A stretch of 9,225 bases of DNA, from NCBI GenBank assembly GCA_002503395.1, contig DARQ01000065.1, positions 27,655 to 36,879 of the forward strand, read 5' to 3'. The stretch is from Euryarchaeota archaeon UBA60. GTDB lineage: Archaea > Thermoplasmatota > Poseidoniia > Poseidoniales > Poseidoniaceae. A program made the translations under genes and the position numbers. The notes under the pieces were generated by a model, which did not search any database, had not been told where the DNA came from, and worked only from the letters and a program-made list of their open reading frames with translations. Positions within the stretch are counted from its first letter, which is position 1. Each line of letters starts with the position of its first letter. Positions 1 through 7,773 of the stretch are shown one piece after another.

Positions 1-3000
1 CATGTCGCCTCGACCGACATCAATTTCCATTCTACCGAGGCTTCCAGCCAAAGCGACCAACCATATCTTGAGTTGATGTACAAGTGGGGTGATGGTGTTG
101 CTCCCAATTCTGTAGACCTGCTTGCACCCGATGATGGCACCGGTGTGTGGACAGTGAATCAGCATAACCTTTCTGGAAACACCACGCCGTCCCTGGAGTG
201 GAACGGAAGTGATGCTAATACCGAGGGTTATGAAATGATATGGCAGTTATCATCAGGTCCAGAATTCCGCAATATCACCGCGTCTGTCAACACCATAGAT
301 GATTCCGACTTCGCTCCCAGCGACGGTTTGTTCAATCTATCTTCGTTGACAGTAGGCAATACCTATGCTTGGAGGATGCAACATATCGCTAGCGACGGAC
401 ATCGCGGTCCATGGTCTTCTAGCACTTTCTTCATTCCGGGAATCACCTCTAACTGGCTGGGTGGAGATAGTTATGAATTACGTTTGAGTTTGGGAAATTC
501 GTCTTCTATCGGCCCGGCGATGCCGAATTGTCAGGATACCTACATCGACAGTGGTTCGCCGAACAGTACCTATGGCTCCGAAGGTGAAATCCAAGTGTCC
601 TATAACTCATTTTCCGAGGCATCCATCCTTTTTGGCTGTGATATTTCTTCGCATTTTCTCCCGGATGGTTATGCCGTCTCCTATGCCAATCTTAGAATGA
701 AATTGTCCTATGTTTCGGGTAATCCGGTGGTGGGTGCATGGGATAATTCACAGAGCAACTGGGATGCAGATAGTGCAACTTGGAATACCTATGACGGGGT
801 GAATAACTGGAGCCAGAGCGGTGCCAAGGGAAGTGAGCGAGGTTCCTTGCTATCAAGCACCACCATCACCTCTGCGGTCTCTTCGGGAGATTGGGTGTCA
901 TGGAACGTCACCCTCGGAACTCAAGACGCGATGCGAAACGATGGTTCACTTGATTTCATTGTCGGAATGATTGGTGCCGGCACTGGCGGGAGCCGAGAAG
1001 CATTGCTCTACAGTAACGAGGAAACGGCAATTTCACGCCCGGAAATAGTACTTGTTTACACTCCGGGTTCTAACGCGATTCCCAATGACCCGGTGCCGAT
1101 TGCACCGGCAAATGCTTCGTGGTCGATAGAGAGTGGAATTGAGCCTGCTCCAGATGTTCGACCGGTGCTGGAATGGAGTTACGGAAGTGGAGTGAGTGTC
1201 GGAGGGTGGTCGATTGAAATAGACACCGTTGACACTTTCGATGGTGCTAACCTCAGCAGTTTCGCTTCGTGGAACGATAACGGCTTCGACACCACCAACC
1301 TGACTTACACCCCTCAAGCTGATCTAGCGGAAGGATTCATCTGGTATTGGCGAGTTCGTGCGGTCTCGACCACCAATCAATTGGGCCATTGGTCATCAAC
1401 CTTTAATTTCCTCTTACCCGACATTATCACTTGGCTTCTCGACGCCAATACCTCGGCGGTGGAATACCATCATCAAGAGGCTCTACCATCTCTGCAGATT
1501 CCAGAATTTGAAGATACATGGGTTGCCGATAGTGGCACTTCTTCCTCATCCACTCATGCTACCGATACAGTTCTCAAGGTCGGCACCGAAAGCGATGGCT
1601 CAAGAGTATCTGCGCTACTAAGAATACCCTTGAACGCACTTCCGAACCCGGCCAATGCACATGTATCAATGGCGACACTCAACCTCTACCCCGAGTGGGG
1701 CTCATCACCAGACCAGCACATTTCCATTCATCCTTCTCTCAAGGCTTGGAACAACAGTGCGAATGGCACCACATACGATGGTGTGAACAACTGGTCTGGG
1801 AACGGTGGACTGGGTGCAACCGATAGCGGTCCAATATCCGATGTCCATGCGATAACTCATGCCGCGTGGGCGCAATTCGAGATTACCGAATTGGTGCAGG
1901 AAGCAACCCTCGCTGGAAGTACCCATCTCTCCCTGATGATAATCGGTGACGATGCCTCTGGCCTGGTCAGTTTCTCATCGGTGGACGCCAGTTCAAATAT
2001 GCCCTGGTTGAACATCACCTGGTCGGCAGGTAACGCCTCTTCAGTCACCGTTCATGGTACTCCAAATAGCCCGTTGTCCGGAGCCATACTCTGGGATAAT
2101 ACTTCACATGCTCTACTTCCTGCAGGGTCCCCAACTCTCATCTGGAGTCACCCATCCCCATCATCGGTCGATGATTGGAGGATTTATTTTTGGAATAATG
2201 CCTCAAATGAACGCGATGGCTGGACTATTCACGATACTCGCGTCTCGTTATCCGGCTTTGATATCGCTTCATTATCATGGACTCCGTCCAGTGACCAGAA
2301 TGCGGGAGAGACCTATCGTTGGTTCGTACAACCTATCATCGACGACATTTACGGCCCCAGGTCTTCGCCACTGCATTACCATCTGCCGGCGGCAATGAGC
2401 GGCGAGTTGAACTCCACCGATGCGTGGCTAAACGTGGTAGAGGGTGCGATGGTTACCGATATCGCCTATCCAAATGTCATGACCGATACCTGGCTCGACC
2501 AGGGTGCTCAAACGGTAAACTATGGTGGTGCTGATAAATTCACCATAGGTGCAAGCCCCTCATCGACTTCGCTGCGTGCAAATGCGGTGCTAGAAGTCGA
2601 TGTCTCGAGTCTTCCGATTCCTGGTCCATATGACGTTGTTGATGCAAAACTCAAACTTTATCGAAACGGTGGTCAAAACTCGGTTACCATGGTTAGTGTT
2701 TGCGACCTTTATGTGCCATTCGACGAATCAAATACAACTTGGAATCAGGCCTCAAATACAACCTCTTGGCAGGTCGGAGGCGCCGGTGGTAGCCTCGATG
2801 CAAGCGTACCCATCGACGTAGTGGATATCACCGGTGGTGGTTGGTTCACATGGGATATCACCCAATTGGTACAGGCTGCACTGGTTCGTGGTGATGAGAC
2901 CGTGCGCTTGTTGATTCGAGCCGAAGGTGCTGGTGTGAACTCGTATCACACTTTTGCCAGCAGTGAGAATATCGACGTCAGTATCAGGCCACAACTCAAT

Positions 3001-4938
3001 TTGACCATTCGCTCAACCTCTCCGTGGTTGCCTCCGGCAGCGTCCGGTCTAGACCCATTGACCGGTCAGACGATGTGGAACATGTCGGCAGTACTGCCTT
3101 CACCGATGGAGGAAATAGCATTCACTTGGAATTCTGTAGAAACCAATGTGAGCGGGTGGCATTTTCAGGGGACCAATGAACCACGTTTCCTTAGTCTGGA
3201 AGCAGATGCGTGGTCAAATAATTCGAACACTTGGGAAAATGGTACATTCAATGTATCTTCTTCCAGTAAGTCATTCACCATCAGTACTGATGACATGAGT
3301 ATAGACCAATGGCTCTATTGGCGAGTGCGTTCAGTCCAGGATTATCGGATCAGCAACTGGTCATCCATCAACAACTTCAGAATGCCGGACTATGAGGGTG
3401 AAGACGATGGCACAGGAAACCTGACCTTGAATCTAAACCGTGGTAATATATTCGCCAATACTTCGATTCTTCCTTCGGTCCCCGATAACACGATTGATTC
3501 CACCAGTGCAAATACCAATCTGGGAAGCGCGATAACGCTATCTCTTGGCATCGGTTCGACCGGCGGCGGTGAATCGAGGATTCTTATCGAATTCGACCTC
3601 AATGAAATACCATTCCCGGCAAATATGACGCCGACTTCGACACTTTTATCGATGTATCGAGCCGGAATTTCCGGCGGCCAGTCCCTCACCGTAGCCGCAT
3701 ATCCCTGTGCTTCATTCTCTGAAAGCGGCTCAACGTGGAATAATGCCCCGACCTGTTCAACAACCGAGATTACCCGCACCACCTTGGGAACCGTACCGCC
3801 GACTGGATATGTGGAATGGGATATCACATCTCTGGCGCAGTCAAATATCGCCGCAGGGAACCGCACCCTGACAATAATGCTCGCGGTGGTGGGAACGCCC
3901 AGTGCAACCCACATGTTCCGCTCTAGCGAATACACCGATAGCGAACAGAGACCGAGCCTTGTTTTCGAATATGTCGACAATTCTGCCGGAGTGATTCCGC
4001 CGGCGCAACCAACTTTGCTGTACCCTGCCGATGGCGAGGTGATCTACGACGATAGCGATTGGGTTCTCCAACCCTCGGCGCAGCCAACCCTGCAATGGAA
4101 TGCGGTCACCAATGCTACTGATTACATATTGACCCTTGCCAACTCGTCATCACAGACCAAGTATCGCTCTTGGGAAGATGCCGGATTCAATGGCGTCAAC
4201 TATACTCCAACATTAGCTTTGGCCGCTGGAGAGTCTTACGAATGGTGGGTACAAGCCATCAATGGTAGCATTCCCGGTCCCTCCAGCAGTCGCTGGAATT
4301 TCGCCATCGGCAATCCGATAAACAATACCTACAACTTTGACAATACCTACACCTATCAAATCCGCCATGGCGAGGAGGTCCCTTCTATCGGTCATGCCAA
4401 CATGGTCGATTCGGTAATCGATGCTGGGAATGCTGATTCTGCCATTGAAGATAGCGATCTTATGGTTGGCACCGACTCTAATGGCGATGAAAAGCGCAGT
4501 ATCATCGTTCTTGACCCGTCGCAAATCCCTCTGCCGACAACCGCTCAGATTCACTCGGCGAGTATCGGGCTATACGTTGAAAATACGATAATGAATGCAG
4601 GTGTCGCCTCGTCCTGGGTCACTATTTCAGCCCACCCACTATTGACGGGTGGGTACACCTCTCTCGGCACCACTTGGAATGAAGTCTCCAATGGCAATCC
4701 ATGGGGTGCTCCGGGAATGCAGGCCGGAGTCGACTACGGCGCCGCCACCGGTAATATCACAATAATGGCTTCAGTCGTCTTTGAGGGATGGGTATGGATC
4801 GACCTCTCGCACAGTGGATTAGACTTAACCAGCGCTCACGAATTTGTTCTCATCGCCACCGGACCGGCATACCTCGACATCTCGCATTCACAGGACACCA
4901 ATATTTCTCGCCGTCCGATAATTTTGGTCAATTACACC
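1..4938 (+). repeat. Protein-level tandem array of fn3-like + DNRLRE-like units in gene 1 (5 complete, 1 partial)
   Basis: The units repeat at the protein level only; I see no long nucleotide identity between them. Approximate fn3-like segments are codons 33-147, 361-474, 686-796, 1011-1129 and 1333-1438. Each has the pattern P-x-L-x-W, a later aromatic-x-W-R/W/F-V strand (WRM, WRVRAV, WFVQPI, WRVRSV, WWVQAI) and, in most, a closing WSS or SS then F-x-x-P. The DNRLRE-like segments are about 156-354, 484-674, 808-1005, 1141-1325 and 1449-1646. Each opens with a D-T/S-W/Y/I-I/L/V-D type strand, carries an LP-centred strand, a TWN-type strand and a W-D/F/N-I/V-T strand, and closes on R/M-P followed by a beta strand. 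The closing proline falls at codons 21, 347, 668, 997, 1318 and 1639, giving spacings of 326, 321, 329, 321 and 321 residues. The DNRLRE assignment is fairly firm; fn3 versus another Ig-like fold is less so. Confidence 0.8.
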
Positions 4939-7509
4939 CATGTCGACCAGGTGACGATTTCGCCGGGAAGTGGAGCATCAACCGATGCCGACAACACGAT
5001 TCAGTACACCTACTCGATGTACGACCCCAATGGCTCGCTGGTTTCAGGTGCGGTTGAGTGGTCTTCTACTTCAGGCTCGATTAACAGTAACGGATTGTTC
5101 ACACCAGATATTTCCGGAAATTGGATGGTCAAGGCCTGCTTCGGTCTGGTCTGTGATACTGTAACCGTCACCGTGACTCCTGGGGCTCCGGTTACATGGA
5201 ACAGCATTTTTGTTACGGATAGTGGCAGTCTGACAATTGATGCCGATCAAGGCGTCTTTTTTGAAGTCACAGTTTACGACCAGCATGCCAATATCGTTCA
5301 AGGTGAGGTAGTGACATCATCGGTGACGAATGGTACACTGACCGATCAATCGACGAGTGATACCCACGCTTGGCGTTGGGATGCATGGGCAGTGGGTACC
5401 GCCCAGATCATTGAGATCAATTGGGGTACTCAAACCCAATATAAAATATTCAACGTCATCCCCGGCTCGCCGGTGTCTATAACTATCGGAAATTGCGGTG
5501 ATGACGACCTCTACGTACCGGCTGGGACCACATGTTCATTCACTTGGGTGGTAGTGGATTCCAAGGGAAATGATGTCAATAAATCTGTCTTGGGATTGGT
5601 GACTTGGGATGCCGAATCACCAGGGGGCAACATCACCGCCGGAAATTTCACTGCTGACATCATCGGCACTTGGCAGGTTAATCTGACCAGCGCATTTGGT
5701 TTGGATGCCAACACCACGGTAATAGTGGTTTATGGTACCATTGCTTATCTCGAGATTAATGCAAGTGCCACAACTATTACCGCTGACGACCTGATTTGGC
5801 TGAATACCACCAGAGTCGACGTTAGAGGAAATAGAATGGTAGTTGACCTACCAGCTGATAATTGGACAGTGTCGAATGGTTGGTTGACTCCCGGTACCGG
5901 GGGCTCACCTGCGATATGGGAACCGGAGACGGTAGGCTCAAAGATAATTCGCGGCAGCTATAATGACTCCCAAACTGAGGTCATCATCGCGGTTTCACAC
6001 GGCGAGATTACATTGATGGAAATTGATCTCACAGCTCCTACCAACCTGACCGCCGACGAGCAGAGTATGCTCAAATCATATGGCGTCGATAGCAAAGGTA
6101 ACCGATGGTCGGTAGAAGTCAATTGGATGATTTCTCAAGATGCTATGAACAACAATGATTGGCTGTATGGATACGATGTCAACGATGCTGCCTCAACGGT
6201 GATATTCAAACCGACTTTCACCGGACTTTACACAGTTCAGGCGATTTACACTGAGTCCGGCTCAGCTCTGAACTTCATCGTCTCAACCAATTTCACAATC
6301 ACCCATGGTCAATTGAGTGAAATTTCATTCACCTCTCCGAGCGATTGCAATACCGGTTCGGCGGCCAATCCACATTGGACCAGTGATTGTGTTTGGGAAA
6401 TGGATACCGATGAGGACATTCCATTCACGCTAGAGTTGGTCGACCTCAATGACAACCCTATCGCCGATGATATCCTTGTGTGGACGATGAATGGTGAGGA
6501 TATTACAGCAACAATGTTCACCGACGATTTCGTTTGGAGCGGCGTCCGCGATGAGGGATTATATGTAATCCGTGCTTCAAGTGGTTCATTCTATGATGAG
6601 ATTACCGTGAATATCAGTCATGGTCGAGCTCTTGTTGTTGCGCACGAAGCCAGCGCTAATAGTGTCGAGGCCGGTCAAAAGCTAACCGTGCGGATGACAG
6701 GGACCGATGTTGCTGGCAACACCTTTTCTCAAGATGTTTCATGGGCGCACCCAACTGAAACATTGGTAAAGACCGGGATTGGAACTTATTCTTACACTGC
6801 AGCCAAGGAAGGGGAGTACGACCTTGCCTACGAATTACCAGGAGCCCAAGGAGGATCCTGGTCGATTACAGTTGCGCATTCAGCACTTTCAGAAATCATC
6901 ATCGTTATCGATACCACCGCGGTTGAACAGCAGGAAACCGTGACCATCTCATTGACTGCATTCGATGATTATGGTAATCCGGTGGCGGTACCAATCGGAA
7001 GTGCTCTCGCGGTCGAAGCCACCGGGCGAGGCGAAGTCACCGAGGTCAATTCTACTACCTTTGCGATTAAGACATTGGATGAGGGAGAGCAGACGATTTC
7101 CGTCTCCACCGTAATCTCGGGGCAGATAGTCAGCAATTCAGTGACCTACAACGTCTCTGGAACGATTCCAGGTTTCTTCGCTTCCGGTGGTCCACTTTAC
7201 TATGTCGCTGGTGGACTCGGTGCATTTGTAATAGTCGTTCTCCTGGTCTTGGTAATCGTTCTATTCCGACGTAGTACCGAAGGATATGACGAGGAAGAAT
7301 GGGACGAAGATGACGAAGAGGATGGAGAGGTCCGAAAGAGCGATCCGGAAATTCCGGAACTTGAATCTGCACCCGAGTCTACTCAATCTGCCGATGGTGA
7401 CGATAGTTATCGAGTCGATGACGACGGCACTGAATGGTGGGAAGATGAACATGGTATCTGGTGGTTCAAGGAGCCCGGGGATGAAGATTGGCGGGAGTGG
7501 ACAGAGTAA
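1..7509 (+). CDS. Giant cell-surface protein with fn3-DNRLRE repeats, eight Ig-like domains, membrane anchor and acidic tail (5' partial)
   Basis: The frame is open from base 1, and codons 1-29 already encode the end of a DNRLRE-type domain (FHSTE, then QPYLEL), so the true start lies upstream. The stop is TAA at 7507-7509. In window codon numbering the domains are: end of a DNRLRE domain (1-29); five alternating fn3-like and DNRLRE-like pairs (33-1646); eight Ig/BIG-like domains of 80-105 residues (1649-2387); one transmembrane helix (about 2401-2422) followed by FRR; and an acidic tail (2423-2502). The DNRLRE family (related to CBM96 and the Methanosarcina disaggregatase repeat) is known from large repetitive surface proteins and some polysaccharide-active proteins. 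Hallmarks seen here are DTYIDSGSPNSTYG, RILIEFDLNEIP, WDIT and RSSE...RPSLVFEY. I infer an archaeal adhesin or glycan-binding stalk with the repeats outside and the tail in the cytoplasm. No catalytic domain is recognised. More than 50 N-x-S/T sequons suggest glycosylation. Domain-family names are assigned by eye. Confidence 0.93.
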   Translation, partial: HVASTDINFHSTEASSQSDQPYLELMYKWGDGVAPNSVDLLAPDDGTGVWTVNQHNLSGNTTPSLEWNGSDANTEGYEMIWQLSSGPEFRNITASVNTIDDSDFAPSDGLFNLSSLTVGNTYAWRMQHIASDGHRGPWSSSTFFIPGITSNWLGGDSYELRLSLGNSSSIGPAMPNCQDTYIDSGSPNSTYGSEGEIQVSYNSFSEASILFGCDISSHFLPDGYAVSYANLRMKLSYVSGNPVVGAWDNSQSNWDADSATWNTYDGVNNWSQSGAKGSERGSLLSSTTITSAVSSGDWVSWNVTLGTQDAMRNDGSLDFIVGMIGAGTGGSREALLYSNEETAISRPEIVLVYTPGSNAIPNDPVPIAPANASWSIESGIEPAPDVRPVLEWSYGSGVSVGGWSIEIDTVDTFDGANLSSFASWNDNGFDTTNLTYTPQADLAEGFIWYWRVRAVSTTNQLGHWSSTFNFLLPDIITWLLDANTSAVEYHHQEALPSLQIPEFEDTWVADSGTSSSSTHATDTVLKVGTESDGSRVSALLRIPLNALPNPANAHVSMATLNLYPEWGSSPDQHISIHPSLKAWNNSANGTTYDGVNNWSGNGGLGATDSGPISDVHAITHAAWAQFEITELVQEATLAGSTHLSLMIIGDDASGLVSFSSVDASSNMPWLNITWSAGNASSVTVHGTPNSPLSGAILWDNTSHALLPAGSPTLIWSHPSPSSVDDWRIYFWNNASNERDGWTIHDTRVSLSGFDIASLSWTPSSDQNAGETYRWFVQPIIDDIYGPRSSPLHYHLPAAMSGELNSTDAWLNVVEGAMVTDIAYPNVMTDTWLDQGAQTVNYGGADKFTIGASPSSTSLRANAVLEVDVSSLPIPGPYDVVDAKLKLYRNGGQNSVTMVSVCDLYVPFDESNTTWNQASNTTSWQVGGAGGSLDASVPIDVVDITGGGWFTWDITQLVQAALVRGDETVRLLIRAEGAGVNSYHTFASSENIDVSIRPQLNLTIRSTSPWLPPAASGLDPLTGQTMWNMSAVLPSPMEEIAFTWNSVETNVSGWHFQGTNEPRFLSLEADAWSNNSNTWENGTFNVSSSSKSFTISTDDMSIDQWLYWRVRSVQDYRISNWSSINNFRMPDYEGEDDGTGNLTLNLNRGNIFANTSILPSVPDNTIDSTSANTNLGSAITLSLGIGSTGGGESRILIEFDLNEIPFPANMTPTSTLLSMYRAGISGGQSLTVAAYPCASFSESGSTWNNAPTCSTTEITRTTLGTVPPTGYVEWDITSLAQSNIAAGNRTLTIMLAVVGTPSATHMFRSSEYTDSEQRPSLVFEYVDNSAGVIPPAQPTLLYPADGEVIYDDSDWVLQPSAQPTLQWNAVTNATDYILTLANSSSQTKYRSWEDAGFNGVNYTPTLALAAGESYEWWVQAINGSIPGPSSSRWNFAIGNPINNTYNFDNTYTYQIRHGEEVPSIGHANMVDSVIDAGNADSAIEDSDLMVGTDSNGDEKRSIIVLDPSQIPLPTTAQIHSASIGLYVENTIMNAGVASSWVTISAHPLLTGGYTSLGTTWNEVSNGNPWGAPGMQAGVDYGAATGNITIMASVVFEGWVWIDLSHSGLDLTSAHEFVLIATGPAYLDISHSQDTNISRRPIILVNYTHVDQVTISPGSGASTDADNTIQYTYSMYDPNGSLVSGAVEWSSTSGSINSNGLFTPDISGNWMVKACFGLVCDTVTVTVTPGAPVTWNSIFVTDSGSLTIDADQGVFFEVTVYDQHANIVQGEVVTSSVTNGTLTDQSTSDTHAWRWDAWAVGTAQIIEINWGTQTQYKIFNVIPGSPVSITIGNCGDDDLYVPAGTTCSFTWVVVDSKGNDVNKSVLGLVTWDAESPGGNITAGNFTADIIGTWQVNLTSAFGLDANTTVIVVYGTIAYLEINASATTITADDLIWLNTTRVDVRGNRMVVDLPADNWTVSNGWLTPGTGGSPAIWEPETVGSKIIRGSYNDSQTEVIIAVSHGEITLMEIDLTAPTNLTADEQSMLKSYGVDSKGNRWSVEVNWMISQDAMNNNDWLYGYDVNDAASTVIFKPTFTGLYTVQAIYTESGSALNFIVSTNFTITHGQLSEISFTSPSDCNTGSAANPHWTSDCVWEMDTDEDIPFTLELVDLNDNPIADDILVWTMNGEDITATMFTDDFVWSGVRDEGLYVIRASSGSFYDEITVNISHGRALVVAHEASANSVEAGQKLTVRMTGTDVAGNTFSQDVSWAHPTETLVKTGIGTYSYTAAKEGEYDLAYELPGAQGGSWSITVAHSALSEIIIVIDTTAVEQQETVTISLTAFDDYGNPVAVPIGSALAVEATGRGEVTEVNSTTFAIKTLDEGEQTISVSTVISGQIVSNSVTYNVSGTIPGFFASGGPLYYVAGGLGAFVIVVLLVLVIVLFRRSTEGYDEEEWDEDDEEDGEVRKSDPEIPELESAPESTQSADGDDSYRVDDDGTEWWEDEHGIWWFKEPGDEDWREWTE
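4945..7161 (+). repeat. Array of eight Ig/BIG-like domains in gene 1
   Basis: The approximate domains are codons 1649-1728, 1729-1822, 1823-1912, 1913-2001, 2002-2103, 2104-2208, 2209-2294 and 2295-2387. Boundaries are set by the last beta strand, which ends in a short turn: TVTPG, NVIPG, VVYG, AVSHG, TITHG, NISHG, TVAHS and NVSG. Each domain has the BIG-like core: a strand of alternating hydrophobics, then a D-x-x-G/N-N turn (DPNGS, DQHAN, DSKGN, DVRGN, DSKGN, DLNDN, DVAGN, DDYGN), then in most domains a W-containing strand (EWSS, TWDAES, NWTV, NWMI, VWTM, SWAH). Such arrays typically act as extended stalks that hold distal domains away from the cell. No ligand-binding or catalytic motif is visible in the array. 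Confidence 0.8.
7201..7506 (+). other. Transmembrane anchor and acidic Trp-rich cytoplasmic tail of gene 1
   Basis: Codons 2401-2422 form one uninterrupted hydrophobic segment (GAFVIVVLLVLVIVL in its core). It is followed by FRR, so the positive-inside rule places the C-terminus in the cytoplasm. The remaining 80 residues hold 34 Asp/Glu against about seven Lys/Arg. They open with an acidic run (DEEEWDEDDEED), pass through a Pro/Ser/Glu-rich linker, and end in an aromatic module, EWWEDEHGIWWFKEPGDEDW followed by REWTE. Seven of the tail residues are Trp. The alternating aromatic/acidic pattern with a central H-G and a P-G turn would suit a small beta-hairpin module, a structural inference only. 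The module's job is unknown; docking to a cytoplasmic partner or sorting is possible. Confidence 0.85.
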
Positions 7510-7677
7510 TTTCTCACTCTAGTCTTACCCATCTCCACCCACATTCCCACCTTCATCATGAATGACATACACCACTCCGAAACATCATTTCCCACAGGAT
7601 TTTCCCCTCTCTAGAGGGGAACTTTACTGCGCTGACTTCATTTGCATTGCCACAAGTCGCGTCTGGGGAGAGAGGTG
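7510..7677. other. Intergenic region between the two surface-protein genes
   Basis: This 168-bp gap is the only non-coding stretch. Its first 50 bases (7510-7559) contain a single G and are C/T/A-rich, which would leave the 3' end of the gene 1 transcript unstructured. A hairpin/dyad sits at 7602-7621. Just after it, GAACTTTACT (about 7618-7627) is a weak candidate for an archaeal BRE/TATA element lying about 50 bases before the gene 2 start; the match is poor and I do not call it as a promoter. The gap is long enough for gene 2 to have its own promoter, but read-through from gene 1 cannot be excluded. Short ORFs here on either strand look like chance. Confidence 0.7.
7602..7621. terminator. 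Hairpin / inverted repeat between the genes (terminator or operator-like dyad)
   Basis: TTCCCCTCT at 7602-7610 is the exact reverse complement of AGAGGGGAA at 7613-7621, with only CT between. As RNA it would fold as an 8-bp stem with a UCUA loop. It lies 93 bases after the stop of gene 1 and 56 bases before the likely start of gene 2. No good U-run follows on the + strand (CTTTACTGC), so it is not a textbook intrinsic terminator, and archaeal termination usually relies on U-tracts rather than hairpins. As DNA the dyad could instead be a regulator binding site near the gene 2 promoter. The structure is clear; the function is uncertain. Confidence 0.45.
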
Positions 7678-7683
7678 ATGAGG
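7665..7683 (+). promoter_or_regulatory. Ribosome binding region of gene 2
   Basis: The purine-rich stretch contains GGGGAG at 7665-7670, seven bases before ATG 7678, which favours that start. GAGGTGAT (7672-7679), a long match to the complement of the archaeal 16S rRNA 3' end, overlaps the ATG itself and would be too close for it. A further GAGG at 7680-7683 lies nine bases before a second in-frame ATG at 7693. Either ATG gives a workable signal peptide, so the sequence alone does not settle the start. A GTG at 7675, directly before the first ATG, is also in frame. Confidence 0.5.
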
Positions 7684-7773
7684 TCGAGTAATATGGTTGG
7701 TCGCAAGCCTCTGTTGCTTTGCATCATCATGCTTTTCGCCTTGGCATCCCCATTTATCGCCAATGTATCCGCA
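7678..7773 (+). other. Signal peptide of gene 2
   Basis: The encoded N-terminus has Arg/Lys in its n-region (MVGRK), a hydrophobic core (PLLLCIIMLFALASPFIA) and a likely signal peptidase I site after V-S-A at residue 32. The Cys in the core (LLLC) is not in a lipobox, so a lipoprotein is unlikely. Export through the Sec pathway is expected. Confidence 0.85.

Noticed and set aside
73..78. TTG at 73 and ATG at 76 as the start of gene 1.
   Set aside because: They fall inside the last strand of a DNRLRE domain (QPYLELMYK), the frame is open to base 1, and the preceding codons encode the conserved FHSTE segment. There is no signal peptide after them.
3390..3980. A 196-codon open frame on the minus strand.
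   Set aside because: It lies wholly inside DNRLRE4 and its flanks, which are well supported in the + frame. Its translation has no recognisable domain, and long antisense frames are expected from the codon bias of a long gene.
7168..7269. PGF followed by a membrane helix and RR, resembling a PGF-CTERM archaeosortase signal.
   Set aside because: In PGF-CTERM proteins the motif abuts the helix and the protein ends just after the basic residues. Here about nine residues separate PGF from the helix and an 80-residue tail follows, so a permanent membrane anchor is more likely.
7618..7627. GAACTTTACT as an archaeal BRE/TATA promoter for gene 2.
   Set aside because: The spacing is reasonable, but the match to a TTTATATA-like box is poor and there is no second line of evidence. 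It is mentioned only as a weak candidate.
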